Assembly (NCBI GenBank): GCA_024236215.1
Contig: JACKKX010000002.1
Coordinates: 558,001 to 622,000, forward strand
DNA length: 64,000 nt
Direction: 5' to 3'
Origin: Novosphingobium sp.
Lineage (GTDB): Bacteria > Pseudomonadota > Alphaproteobacteria > Sphingomonadales > Sphingomonadaceae
Both the position numbers and the translations under genes were made by a program. This document shows positions 7,844-16,714 of the stretch, piece after piece. The notes beneath the pieces were generated by a model. It was not told the origin of the DNA. It searched no databases and saw only the letters and a list, made by a program, of their open reading frames with translations. The stretch's first letter is position 1. Every line of letters starts with the position of its first letter.

Positions 7844-8533
7844 TCAATGCGTTGCCGCAGGAAAACTCCAGAGGGAGCCTTGTCCGGTGGCGGCGGCAAA
7901 TTGCTTTTCGGCGAACCGCCAGTTGGCGAGCTTGCTCCACCAATCTGTGAGCCAGGCGGCCCGGTCCTGCCGATGCTCGATGTAATAGGCATGTTCCCAG
8001 ACATCGCAGGTCAGCAGCGGGATCGTGGTGGTATCGCTGATCGGCGTCTGGGCATCATGGGTCGACAGCACTTCGAGGACGCCGTTGCGGGCGACGATCC
8101 AGACCCAGCCCGAACCGAATTGCCCCAGCCCTGCGGCGATGAAGCGTTCCCGCAGCTTCTCCGGACTGCCGAAGGTTTTGACGATGGCCTCGGCGAGCCG
8201 TCCCTCCGGCCCCGCACTCCTGGGCGTCATACTTTCCCAGAAAAAGCTGTGATTCCAAGCTTGCGCCGCGTTGTTGAACAAGGCGGCGTTGCCCGTCCTG
8301 GCGGCAGACCGGATCACGTCCTCAAGGCTGGTCGGGGCGAGGCTCTGCCCGGATAGCAGGTGGTTGAGGTTTTCGACATATTTGGCGTGATGGCGATCGT
8401 GATGAACGTGGAGGGTCTCTTCACCGAGATGGGGCTGAAGATCCTGATAGCCGTAAGGTAACGGCGGCAGAGTGAAGGTCGCTGGTGCTGACGACGCCGC
8501 GGTAGCTGTCAAGGATGGGTTCCTTTCAGGCAT
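7844..8533 (-). CDS. sodB: Superoxide dismutase, Fe/Mn family
   Basis: A 229-aa enzyme that converts superoxide to oxygen and hydrogen peroxide. It has the usual N-terminal hairpin (TLPPLPYGYQDLQPHLGEETL) with metal ligand H44, the second ligand H95 in QAWNHSFFWE, and the signature DVWEHAYYIEH carrying the last Asp and His ligands. Gly-Ser near GLGQFGSGWVWIV is typical. There is an extra N-terminal Ala/Ser-rich extension of about 18 residues. ATG 8533 is chosen; a longer frame extends into the upstream gene. Whether iron or manganese is used cannot be told from this alone. Confidence 0.93.
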   Translation of the reverse strand: MPERNPSLTATAASSAPATFTLPPLPYGYQDLQPHLGEETLHVHHDRHHAKYVENLNHLLSGQSLAPTSLEDVIRSAARTGNAALFNNAAQAWNHSFFWESMTPRSAGPEGRLAEAIVKTFGSPEKLRERFIAAGLGQFGSGWVWIVARNGVLEVLSTHDAQTPISDTTTIPLLTCDVWEHAYYIEHRQDRAAWLTDWWSKLANWRFAEKQFAAATGQGSLWSFPAATH

Positions 8534-8534
8534 T

Positions 8535-8957
8535 TCAAATCTCCTCGGATTGGTTCGCAGGTGCCATTCCGGCATCTGCAGCCCGCATTCGGGCGCGCAG
8601 CGCGGCCAGGCACAGCGCAATGGGCAGGATGTCATGCGTTCCCCGCGACCGGTCCTCGGCACTCACGACGATGACGTCCAGGCAGTCATGCTCGATCCAG
8701 CAGCCAGCGGGCACCAACGAGGCTGCCGCTGACCAGGTCCGCGTATAGTTCAGCGCCCGGACACGGTTGCCATCCTGTTGGCGCCAGATGCCCGGTTCCA
8801 GCTCTTCAAGGTCGGCCAATGCGGGGAAGATGGACTTGCCGATTGCCGCGTCCAGTTCGCGAGAAGGCGCGGTGGCGGCAAGGCAGGACGCGATCGCGCC
8901 GCGTAGCGGTGCCAGCGCATTACCCGCCCTGGCCGGAAGCGGTGCATGACAGGCCAT
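8535..8957 (-). CDS. 140-aa unknown protein between carbonic anhydrase and sodB
   Basis: The start ATG 8957 overlaps the TGA of the carbonic anhydrase gene (ATGA), and the gene stops one base before sodB, so it is co-translated with both. I do not recognise the family. The sequence has an Ala-rich helical first half, then RALNYTRTWSAAASLVPAGCWIEHDCLDVIVVSAEDRS, a globular stretch with two Cys and a Trp, and a helical C-terminus. No signal peptide or membrane helix is seen. The tight packing between two stress enzymes suggests a related role. Confidence 0.62.
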   Translation of the reverse strand: MACHAPLPARAGNALAPLRGAIASCLAATAPSRELDAAIGKSIFPALADLEELEPGIWRQQDGNRVRALNYTRTWSAAASLVPAGCWIEHDCLDVIVVSAEDRSRGTHDILPIALCLAALRARMRAADAGMAPANQSEEI

Positions 8958-9637
8958 CACTCCAGCTTCCCCGCCGGCAGGCACTGCGCTGAATCGACCG
9001 GCGGCTGGACGGCCTCCAGCAAGCCATCACCGATGGCGTAGACCCAACCATGGAGCATGAGCGGCGCGCCGCGGCTCCAGGCCGCAAGCACGACGGGATT
9101 TGCGGCCAGCGCGGCAACCTGGGCCGAGACGTTGCGCCGACAGAGTTCCTCGGATGAAACCGCACGGCCGGCGCGGTTGGCGTCATGGCTGGCGCAAGTG
9201 TTCCGGTACAGCTTCCTAAGCGGGGCAAGCCACAGGCCGATGGCGCCGCCGGGCTCTGTCCCGGCCATTGCCGCGTCCACGCCGCCGCACCCGTAGTGGC
9301 CAACCACGATGATGTGATCGACTTCGAGCGCCTCGACCGCAAACTGCAGGGCGGCCTGGAAATTGGGATCATCCGGATTAGCGAGATTGGCGACGTTGCG
9401 ATGTACAAACATCTCCCCCGGATCGAGATCGACGATTTCGGTGGCGGGCACACGGCTGTCGGCGCATCCTATCCAGAAGTACCGGGGCCTTTGCTGGCCA
9501 ACGAGCCTCTTGAAGAAACCCGGATCGCTCGCTGTCTTGCGGCTGGCCCATTCCCGGTTGCGATCGAAAAGTTCGGTGAGCGCGCAGTCCTCTTGCAGCT
9601 CGGCCGGAATTCCAGGTTCAGGCAAGCCACCGGTCAT
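8957..9637 (-). CDS. Beta-class carbonic anhydrase
   Basis: A 226-aa zinc enzyme that interconverts CO2 and bicarbonate. Zinc ligands are C58, H114 and C117 and the catalytic dyad is D60-R62, seen in WIGCADSRVPA and VVGHYGCGG. The N-terminal LFDRNREWA and the later RNVANLA are characteristic of the plant/E. coli Can subclass. The ATG at 9637 overlaps the peroxiredoxin TGA, so the genes are translationally coupled; the longer open frame upstream is antisense noise. Pairing with peroxiredoxin and SOD is an uncommon arrangement. Confidence 0.94.
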   Translation of the reverse strand: MTGGLPEPGIPAELQEDCALTELFDRNREWASRKTASDPGFFKRLVGQQRPRYFWIGCADSRVPATEIVDLDPGEMFVHRNVANLANPDDPNFQAALQFAVEALEVDHIIVVGHYGCGGVDAAMAGTEPGGAIGLWLAPLRKLYRNTCASHDANRAGRAVSSEELCRRNVSAQVAALAANPVVLAAWSRGAPLMLHGWVYAIGDGLLEAVQPPVDSAQCLPAGKLE

Positions 9638-10275
9638 GAAGCGCCGGTATGCAGATCGACAATCCGCAGATAGGGCTTCAGGGTGCGGAAGCCTTGCGGG
9701 AACTGGCGCGCGGCCTCCTCGTCCGACAACTTGGGTGAAATGACCACGGGTTCCCCTGGCGTCCAGTTGACCGGAGTTGCGATACTGCGAGCATCTGTGA
9801 GCTGCAGGCTGTCGATCGCACGCAGGATTTCGGCGAAATTGCGGCCCGTGCTTGGAGGATAGGTCAGGATCAGCCGAATTTTCTTGGTTGGATCGATGAC
9901 GAAGACCGACCGGACCGTGACCGTGGGATCGCTCTCGGGGTGGATCATGTCGTATAGCTTGGAAACCCGGCCGTCCGGATCCGCGATCATCGGAAAATCG
10001 AGGCGGGCGCCTTGCGTTTCCTCGATGTCGTGTTCCCATTTGTGGTGCGCCTCAACCGGATCCACCGAAAGGCCGATCGGTTTGACATCACGCTTGTCCC
10101 ATTCGGAACGAAGCTTGGCCACTTCACCCAGTTCGGTGGTGCAGACCGGAGTGAAGTTCTTGGGATGGCTGAACAGCACGCCCCAACTCGTTCCCAGCCA
10201 GTCATGGAACCGGATGCGGCCGTGGGTTGTGTCCTGTTCGAAATCGGGGGCGGTCTGCCCGAGATGAATGGTCAT
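9634..10275 (-). CDS. 1-Cys peroxiredoxin (Prx6 type)
   Basis: A 213-aa thioredoxin-fold peroxidase that reduces hydrogen peroxide and organic peroxides. The peroxidatic cysteine C45 sits in the active-site motif FTPVCTTE; SHPKNFTP before it is typical of the Prx6 branch. The C-terminal half holds the family's dimerisation arm (VNWTPGEPVVISPKLSDEEA). It is the first gene of a tightly overlapping minus-strand chain (peroxiredoxin, carbonic anhydrase, unknown, sod). A LysR regulator is transcribed divergently 200 bp away and may control it. Confidence 0.94.
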   Translation of the reverse strand: MTIHLGQTAPDFEQDTTHGRIRFHDWLGTSWGVLFSHPKNFTPVCTTELGEVAKLRSEWDKRDVKPIGLSVDPVEAHHKWEHDIEETQGARLDFPMIADPDGRVSKLYDMIHPESDPTVTVRSVFVIDPTKKIRLILTYPPSTGRNFAEILRAIDSLQLTDARSIATPVNWTPGEPVVISPKLSDEEAARQFPQGFRTLKPYLRIVDLHTGAS

Positions 10276-10474
10276 GAGCGGCTCCTGTCGGGATGCTCAC
10301 CCATTTTGGGGTCAGGTTGATAACCAAGCAAACGAATGATATTCATGCTTAGAAGCAAGAAATTTGATATTATAGTTCCGGAAGTGCTGTGCAGTCGCCG
10401 TGCGCCATGACAGGCGGTGCAGGGCCATCATCAACGCTGTCATATTCGGCGATTGTCAGAAGGAATCCTAGGGT

Positions 10475-11323
10475 ATGGATATTGCGGTTGCCCGGACATT
10501 TCTCGAAGTCGTGAAGACCGGCAGCTTCGTTCGGGCAGCCGAAAACCTGAACCTCACGCAAACGGCGGTCAGCGCGCGGATTCGCGTCCTGGAAGAACAA
10601 CTGGACCGCCTCGTCTTCATTCGTAACAAGGCTGGTGCCAGATTGACTCCGGCCGGTGAGCAGTTTCACCGGTTTGCGACCACGCTTGTCCAGGTCTGGG
10701 CGAGGGCACAGCGCGCGGTGGCCCTGCCACCGGGGCGCGAAACGGTTGTAACGATCGGGGCAGAACTGAGCCTGTGGAGCCCGCTGCTGCGGCACTGGCT
10801 TCTGTGGATGCGCCGCGAATGTCCGGAGATCGCTGTCAGCACGCAGATTGACACCTCCGAGCGGCTGATGGAGCAGGTTCAGGATGGTTCGCTCGATGTG
10901 GCGGTGCTCTATGCCGCCCCGAGCCGGCCCGGCATGATTGCCGAACTGCTGTTCGAGGAGAAGCTCGTCCTTGCCCGGACGACGCCGACGACCAAGCCGC
11001 TGGCGCCGGAGGACCATGTCCTCATCGACTGGGGAGAGGAATTCGCGGCGAGTTACCAGGCGGCATTTGCAGATCAGCCCAATGCAGTAGTGTCGATCAG
11101 CTATGGGCCGCTCGCGCTCGACTATATCCTCGCGACAGGCGGGGCGGGCTATTTCCGCAAGGGTTTCATTCGTTCCTACCTTGAGGAAGGGCGGCTCGCC
11201 CTTGTCCCCGGCAGCCCCGAGTTTTCCTACTCCGCCTATGCAGTCCATTCGACCAAGGCTGACCCGGGGGTCATGGACCGGGTGCGCGCGGGCTTGCGTG
11301 CGGCTGCGGCGATCGCGGCATGA
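10475..11323 (+). CDS. LysR family transcriptional regulator
   Basis: A 282-aa regulator with an N-terminal winged helix-turn-helix (residues 1-60; ARTFLEVVKTGSFVRAAENLNLTQTAVSARIRVLEEQL) and a periplasmic-binding-like effector domain (about 90-280). The HTH is very close to the LysR consensus. It is divergent from the peroxiredoxin gene and lies just upstream of a ferritin-like gene and the cysJ-cysI-metB set, so it could respond to oxidative or sulfur signals. The effector is unknown. ATG 10475 follows GAAGGAATCCTAGGGT, an acceptable ribosome site. Confidence 0.9.
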   Translation: MDIAVARTFLEVVKTGSFVRAAENLNLTQTAVSARIRVLEEQLDRLVFIRNKAGARLTPAGEQFHRFATTLVQVWARAQRAVALPPGRETVVTIGAELSLWSPLLRHWLLWMRRECPEIAVSTQIDTSERLMEQVQDGSLDVAVLYAAPSRPGMIAELLFEEKLVLARTTPTTKPLAPEDHVLIDWGEEFAASYQAAFADQPNAVVSISYGPLALDYILATGGAGYFRKGFIRSYLEEGRLALVPGSPEFSYSAYAVHSTKADPGVMDRVRAGLRAAAAIAA

Positions 11324-11341
11324 AGGAAATGAGGTGATGCC

Positions 11342-11830
11342 ATGAACGAACCTACCTCCCCACCCTGCGGTGCGGCCGACGCCGACGACGTCTACATGGG
11401 ATATGCGGGGAGGGACGAAATTGTCGCCGCCCTCAACGAATTGCTGGAGGCAGAAAGGGCCGGTGCGCGGGTCGCGGCCGAGAGCGCGAAAACAAGATCA
11501 CCTGCCGGATTTGCCGAACTGATGCGGCACGTGCGTGCAGACGAGGTGCACTGGTGCGCGATGCTCGATCGGCATATCCGGTGTCTTGACGGATCGCCAT
11601 CGCACAGCACCGGAGACTTTCACGCCAGGGCGATGGCCATTGCCGATCCGGTCGAACGGCTGTCCTTTCTCAACCGCGGACAGCAGTGGGTGGTGCGCAA
11701 GCTGGAGGCGCTGATGCCCCGGATACGCGATGACCGGCTTCATGCCGATCTGGCTGAAATGGCGCAAAGGCATCGTGATAACGTAGCGGCAGCCGAAGAT
11801 TTTCTGGGGCGACTGCAATCCCGGAAATAG
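11342..11830 (+). CDS. DUF6306 ferritin-like helical protein
   Basis: A 162-aa mostly helical protein. It has the pattern ELLEAERAGARVAAESA, then EVHWCAMLDRHIRCL and a long C-terminal helix region, like ferritin-like (DUF2383/DUF6306) four-helix bundles that carry Glu and His residues for a di-metal site. It follows the LysR gene by 18 bp and may be in the same transcript. Its function is unknown; metal or thiol stress handling is a guess from the fold. Confidence 0.68.
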   Translation: MNEPTSPPCGAADADDVYMGYAGRDEIVAALNELLEAERAGARVAAESAKTRSPAGFAELMRHVRADEVHWCAMLDRHIRCLDGSPSHSTGDFHARAMAIADPVERLSFLNRGQQWVVRKLEALMPRIRDDRLHADLAEMAQRHRDNVAAAEDFLGRLQSRK

Positions 11831-11849
11831 AATAAAATTTATTGCTTTG

Positions 11850-11870
11850 AAGATGCAATAATATGCATTT
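11850..11870. promoter_or_regulatory. NsrR-like inverted repeat upstream of cysJ
   Basis: AAGATGCAATAATATGCATTT contains ATGCA and TGCAT half-sites separated by 6 bp, in an AT-rich stretch of the 168-bp gap before cysJ. The left arm resembles the 11-bp NsrR half-site (AAGATGC...). The classical spacing is one base longer, so the match is imperfect. No other promoter elements are convincing here. Confidence 0.3.
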
Positions 11871-11998
11871 GCAAGATGTCAATGCCAGCGCGACAACCGC
11901 GCTCCTGACCGAATGCTTCTGACGACAGTACCCGCGTAGACCACTTCTCCGGGGCTCCCGCACAGGAAGTATGGCGCGGTCGTCGAGGGATTGCAGGC

Positions 11999-13792
11999 AT
12001 GGCGGTAAATGAAGTGCCCGGTGCGGTCTTGGCCGCCAGACAATGGCAGTTGGTCCAGGAATTGGCGGCCGGCCTGGCGCCGCCGCAGGCGCAATGGCTC
12101 AGCGGCTACTTCGCCGGCCTTGGCGCGGTGCTTCCTGCCGCGGCGGCGAGCGGGACTGGCCCTGGGCCGACGCCGCGTTCGCTTACGATCCTCTATGGGA
12201 CCGAGACAGGCAATGCAGCCGACGTGGCGAGGGCCGCCGAGGCGGCTGCGCTTGCGCGGGGGCTGGCGGCTGCGGCGGTGGACATGGCCGACTACAAGGT
12301 GCGGCAACTGGTGCACGAGGAAGACCTGCTGATCGTTGTCAGCACTTACGGCGAAGGCGACCCGCCCCAGCCGGCGGCGGGCTTCTTCGAATTCGTCGAG
12401 GGCCGCAAGGCACCGAAGCTGCCGGGCCTGCGTTTTGCCGTGCTGGCGCTTGGCGATTCCACCTACGAACACTACTGCCAGGCGGGCAAACGGCTCGATC
12501 GGCGGTTAGAAGAACTGGGCGCGCGGCGCATCAGCGACCGGGTCGATTGCGATGTCGATTACGAGGATGCCGCCGCCGCGTGGACGCAGGCCGTCATCGC
12601 GCAGATTGCCGCTGTGGCCCCGCAAGGAGCGATACCCGCCGCGGTACTGCCCGGCAGCGCTATCGCCGCTGCCAGGCACGACAAGCGCAATCCGTTTCCT
12701 GCCGCGGTAATCGAGAACATCGCCATCGTCGGGCGCGGATCGACCAAGGAAACCCGCCACGTTGAATTCTCGCTCGCCGGCTCCGCGCTCGCTTACGAAC
12801 CCGGCGATGCGCTCGGCATCGCCGCCGAGAACGATCCGGCAGCGGTCGCCGCGCTGCTCGGCGCGCTATCCCTGCCCCCCGACGCTGCATTGGAGATCAA
12901 GGGGCAGACCCTGACTCTAGGCGAGGCGCTGACCCGGCGCTTTGAAATCACGGCCGCAACCCCGCGCTTTCTCGACTACTGGGCCATGCTGAGCGAGGCA
13001 ACTGCGCTCAGGCAGTTGCAGGATGCGGACAGGCCGGGCGAACGCGCAATATTCCTGCGGACGCATCATATTGTCGATATCGTCCGCCGGTTTCCTGTTG
13101 GCGCAGTCATGCCGCAAGGCCTGGTGTCGGCACTGCGCCCCTTGCAGCCGCGGCTCTATTCGCTCGCATCGAGTTTGTCGGCAGCGCCTGACGAAGCACA
13201 TCTGACGGTGGCGCCCGTGCGCTACGCGCTGCACGGGGAGCAGCGCAGCGGGGTGGCTTCCGGGCTTCTGGCCGACCGCGCCGACCCCGACACTGTCCTG
13301 CCGATCTATGTCCAGGCCAATCCGCATTTCCGTCTGCCTGCAGACGATGTCCCGATCATCATGATTGGAGCAGGCACGGGTGTCGCGCCCTATCGCGCCT
13401 TTCTGCAGGAGCGCGAGGCGAGGGGAGCCGCGGGCCAGAGCTGGCTGTTCTTGGGCGAACGCAATTTCCGCACCGATTTTCTCTACCAGACCGAATGGCA
13501 GGCCTGGCTGAAGGATGGCACGCTTGGCCGGATGGATGTCGCCTTTTCGCGCGATGGGCAGGAGAAGGTCTATGTCCAGCACCGAATGCGCGAGCGCGCT
13601 CGTGACATCTTCGCGTGGCTGGAGGACGGCGCGCACGTCTATGTCTGCGGCGATGCTGCTCATCTGGCTCCCGATGTCCATGCGGCGCTAGTCGAGATCG
13701 TGGCGAGCGAAGCGCGCACAGGATGCGAGGCAGCCGAGGACTATGTCCGCTCGCTCCAGGCCGATCACCGCTACCAGCGCGACGTCTATTGA
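11999..13792 (+). CDS. cysJ: Sulfite reductase (NADPH) flavoprotein alpha subunit
   Basis: A 597-aa diflavin reductase. An N-terminal linker (1-60) leads to a flavodoxin domain (about 61-200; LTILYGTETGNAADVA, STYGEGDPP, LGDSTYEHYC), then an FAD-binding domain with a connecting insert (about 235-440; RLYSLASS) and a C-terminal NADPH-binding domain (IGAGTGVAPYRAFLQER, FLGERN, YVCGDA, ending in HRYQRDVY). It passes electrons from NADPH through FAD and FMN to the CysI haemoprotein. It directly precedes cysI by 10 bp. Alphaproteobacteria often use other sulfite reductases, so this gammaproteobacterial-type CysJI pair is notable. Confidence 0.95.
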   Translation: MAVNEVPGAVLAARQWQLVQELAAGLAPPQAQWLSGYFAGLGAVLPAAAASGTGPGPTPRSLTILYGTETGNAADVARAAEAAALARGLAAAAVDMADYKVRQLVHEEDLLIVVSTYGEGDPPQPAAGFFEFVEGRKAPKLPGLRFAVLALGDSTYEHYCQAGKRLDRRLEELGARRISDRVDCDVDYEDAAAAWTQAVIAQIAAVAPQGAIPAAVLPGSAIAAARHDKRNPFPAAVIENIAIVGRGSTKETRHVEFSLAGSALAYEPGDALGIAAENDPAAVAALLGALSLPPDAALEIKGQTLTLGEALTRRFEITAATPRFLDYWAMLSEATALRQLQDADRPGERAIFLRTHHIVDIVRRFPVGAVMPQGLVSALRPLQPRLYSLASSLSAAPDEAHLTVAPVRYALHGEQRSGVASGLLADRADPDTVLPIYVQANPHFRLPADDVPIIMIGAGTGVAPYRAFLQEREARGAAGQSWLFLGERNFRTDFLYQTEWQAWLKDGTLGRMDVAFSRDGQEKVYVQHRMRERARDIFAWLEDGAHVYVCGDAAHLAPDVHAALVEIVASEARTGCEAAEDYVRSLQADHRYQRDVY

Positions 13793-13802
13793 AGGACTGA
13801 TC

Positions 13803-15515
13803 ATGACGAGGAGCATCGACCGAAGCCGCGACCTTTCCCAGCCGCTTGATCGTCTGAGCGCCGATGAGCGCATGAAGGACGCGAGCGATTACCTGCGCGG
13901 CACAATCGACGAGGGTCTGCTCGATCGCATAACCGGGGCCATGCCTTGTGCCGACGACGTGAAGTTGATGAAGTTCCACGGGATATACCAGCAGGACGAC
14001 CGCGACCTGCGCGACGAGCGTCGGCGACAGAAACTTGAACCGGCTTACCAGTTCATGATCCGCGTACGACTGCCGGGTGGTGTCTGCACGCCGGCGCAGT
14101 GGCTGAAACTCGACGAACTCGCCCGGGCCCACGGCGGCGAAACCCTGCGGGTCACCACCCGCCAGACGTTCCAGTTCCACTGGGTACTCAAGAACCGCCT
14201 GCAGCCGGTGATCCAGGGGCTTCACGACGCCCTGCTCGACACCATCGCCGCCTGCGGCGACGACAGCCGCGGGGTGATGTGCACGGTCGATCCCCAGGCC
14301 TCCCGCTTTCACGCCGAGGTTGCTGCCATGGCAAAGCGGGTGAGCGATCACGTCATCCCGAAAACCCGGGCCTACCACGAAATATGGTATGGTGAGGAAC
14401 GGATCGCGTCCTCCGGGCCGGAGGATCCGTTCTATGGCCGCACCTACATGCCGCGAAAGTTCAAGATCGGCTTCGCGCTGCCGCCCTCGAACGATATCGA
14501 TGTCTATGCGCAAGACCTGGGGTTCATCGCCATCGGCGGACCGGACGGGCTGGAAGGATTCAACGTCGTCATCGGCGGCGGCATGGGGCGCACCGATCAG
14601 GCACCGGAAACCTATCCGCGCCTCGCCAGCCTTATCGGCTTCGTGCCCGCAAGTCAGGTGATCGCCTGCGCCGATGCGGTGATGGCGGTGCAGCGGGATT
14701 ATGGCGACCGCAAGGACCGCCAGCGCGCCCGCTTCAAGTACACCATCGACGACAAGGGACAGGATTGGATCAAGGCAGAGATTGAGCGCGTGATGGATGC
14801 GCCGTTCGGGGAACCGCGATCCTTCATCTTCACCTCCAACGGCGATACGCCTGGCTGGAGTGCCACGACTGATGGGCGGCAGCACCGCACCATATTCGTC
14901 GAGAATGGCCGGCTCGATCGCAAACTTCTGGATGCCTTTCGTGACCTGGCGCGAATCCATCGTGGCACCTTCCGCCTGACTCCCAACCAGAACCTGATCG
15001 TCGCCGGCGTGAAGCCGGAGGACCGACCAGCCATCGACGCGGTTCTGGGCGATCACGGCCTTGGCACCGACACATTCTCTGCCTTGCGCCGCAATGCCAT
15101 CGCCTGCGTCGCCCTGCCCACCTGCGGCCTCGCCATGGCGGAAAGCGAGCGGTACATGCCATCGTTGATCGCCCGGATCGAGAGCATCCTGGCGAGCCAT
15201 GGTCTGTCTGCCGAACCGATCACGATCCGCATGAGCGGTTGTCCGAACGGCTGTTCGCGGCCCTACATCGCCGAGATCGGTTTGACCGGCCGGGCGCCGG
15301 GCAAGTACAACCTTTATCTCGGTGGTGGCTTCCACGGCCAGCGTCTCAATCGCATGGTGCGCGAGAATGTGGGCGAGGCGGCGATCCTCGAACTCATGGA
15401 CGATGTGATTGGCCGCTATTCCCGCGAACGGAAGCCGGACGAGCGCTTCGGTGATTTCACCATCCGCGCAGGTATCGTCCGCGAGGTGACGGAAGGATGT
15501 TTCTTCAATGACTGA
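13803..15515 (+). CDS. cysI: Sulfite reductase (NADPH) haemoprotein beta subunit
   Basis: A 570-aa enzyme with sirohaem and a 4Fe-4S cluster that reduces sulfite to sulfide in six electrons. The cluster cysteines are C435, C441, C480 and C484 (CVALPTC and SGCPNGC), the same spacing as E. coli CysI. The two sulfite/nitrite reductase half-domains are seen with RLPGGVCTPAQWLKLDELA and RVTTRQTFQFH. ATG 13803 is 10 bp after cysJ; the longer frame upstream overlaps cysJ. The stop overlaps the start of the metB-like gene by eight bases, showing one operon. Confidence 0.96.
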   Translation: MTRSIDRSRDLSQPLDRLSADERMKDASDYLRGTIDEGLLDRITGAMPCADDVKLMKFHGIYQQDDRDLRDERRRQKLEPAYQFMIRVRLPGGVCTPAQWLKLDELARAHGGETLRVTTRQTFQFHWVLKNRLQPVIQGLHDALLDTIAACGDDSRGVMCTVDPQASRFHAEVAAMAKRVSDHVIPKTRAYHEIWYGEERIASSGPEDPFYGRTYMPRKFKIGFALPPSNDIDVYAQDLGFIAIGGPDGLEGFNVVIGGGMGRTDQAPETYPRLASLIGFVPASQVIACADAVMAVQRDYGDRKDRQRARFKYTIDDKGQDWIKAEIERVMDAPFGEPRSFIFTSNGDTPGWSATTDGRQHRTIFVENGRLDRKLLDAFRDLARIHRGTFRLTPNQNLIVAGVKPEDRPAIDAVLGDHGLGTDTFSALRRNAIACVALPTCGLAMAESERYMPSLIARIESILASHGLSAEPITIRMSGCPNGCSRPYIAEIGLTGRAPGKYNLYLGGGFHGQRLNRMVRENVGEAAILELMDDVIGRYSRERKPDERFGDFTIRAGIVREVTEGCFFND

Positions 15516-16677
15516 CGACAAGGCCGATAGCTGCCCTGAGACGATTGCCGCCGCGTTCGGGGTCGCCAGTGATCCAGCGTTTGGAGCGGTCGCGCCGCCA
15601 CTCTATCTTTCTACGACCTACGAATTTGCCGGATTTGAGCAGCCGCGAGCCTACGACTATGGACGCGCCGGCAACCCGACGCGGGATCTCCTTGCGGAGG
15701 CTATCGCCAAGCTCGAGGGTGGGGCAGGCGCGGTAATCACTGCGAGTGGAATGGCGGCGGTCGATCTCCTCGTCAGCCGCCTGCCCGCCGGCGCGCAGGT
15801 CGTGGCCCCGCACGACTGCTATGGCGGCACGATCCGCCTGCTCAAGGCCCGCGCCGAGCTTGGCCAGATCGGCCTTCGCCTTGTCGATCAGGCTGACGCC
15901 GGGGCTTTCGCGTCGGCACTTCGGGAGCGGCCGAGACTGGTGCTCGTCGAAACGCCCAGCAACCCCCTGATGCGGATCGTCGACATCCGGTCAATCTGTA
16001 CCATGGCACACGAGGTGCAAGCCGAGGTGGCGGTCGACAACACGTTTCTTTCGCCGGCCATCCAGCAGCCGCTTGCGCTGGGGGCCGATTACGTCATCCA
16101 CTCCACCACGAAATACCTGAACGGCCATTCCGATGTGATCGGCGGCGCCGTTGTCGCGGCCGATGCCGTGCAGGTCGAGGCGCTGCGCCATTGGGCTAAC
16201 GTCGTGGGCAGTACTGGCGCGCCATTCGACGCCTGGCTGACCCTGCGCGGATTGCGTACGCTGTTCCCGCGAATGGAGTGGCAGCAGGCCAACGCAATGG
16301 CCGTTGCGCACTACCTCGAATCCCATGCAGCAGTAGCGAAGGTCCATTATCCGGGGCTGCCCTCGCACGCGGGCCATGCCGTGGCGAGCCGCCAGCAGCG
16401 CGGCTTCGGCGCGATGCTGAGCTTCGAACTGGTCGGTGGGATCGAGGCCGTGAAGTGCTTCATCGCCGCGGTGGGTTGCTTCACGCTCGCGGAATCGCTG
16501 GGTGGGGTCGAAAGCCTTGTCGCCCACCCGGCAACCATGACCCATGCCGACATGGGCGCCGAGGCGCGTGCTCTTGCCGGGATCAGCGATAATCTGCTGC
16601 GGTTGTCTGTCGGCATAGAGGCCGAGCAGGATCTCATTGTCGGACTGGGACAAGGGTTGGCAGCATGTGGTGGTTGA
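15508..16677 (+). CDS. metB: Cystathionine gamma-synthase-like PLP enzyme (MetB)
   Basis: A 389-aa member of the Cys/Met metabolism PLP family. It resembles E. coli MetB closely along its length: PPLYLSTTYEFAGFEQPRAYDYGRAGNPTRD, APHDCYGGT, and the PLP lysine K202 in HSTTKYLNGHSD, plus TLAESLGGVESLVAHPATMTH near the end. It would join an activated homoserine with cysteine, or with the sulfide made by CysJI if it acts as a direct sulfhydrylase. The overlap with cysI supports a link to sulfide use. Substrate (O-succinyl or O-acetyl homoserine) cannot be fixed from sequence by eye. Confidence 0.88.
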   Translation: MTDDKADSCPETIAAAFGVASDPAFGAVAPPLYLSTTYEFAGFEQPRAYDYGRAGNPTRDLLAEAIAKLEGGAGAVITASGMAAVDLLVSRLPAGAQVVAPHDCYGGTIRLLKARAELGQIGLRLVDQADAGAFASALRERPRLVLVETPSNPLMRIVDIRSICTMAHEVQAEVAVDNTFLSPAIQQPLALGADYVIHSTTKYLNGHSDVIGGAVVAADAVQVEALRHWANVVGSTGAPFDAWLTLRGLRTLFPRMEWQQANAMAVAHYLESHAAVAKVHYPGLPSHAGHAVASRQQRGFGAMLSFELVGGIEAVKCFIAAVGCFTLAESLGGVESLVAHPATMTHADMGAEARALAGISDNLLRLSVGIEAEQDLIVGLGQGLAACGG

Positions 16678-16714
16678 ACCAGCGAAGAATGGCGCAGGTT
16701 CGTGAGGAGGCGAC

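Noticed and set aside
13359-15521. 720-codon minus-strand frame opposite cysI
   Set aside because: Shadow of cysJ/cysI; no recognisable domain and no ribosome site.
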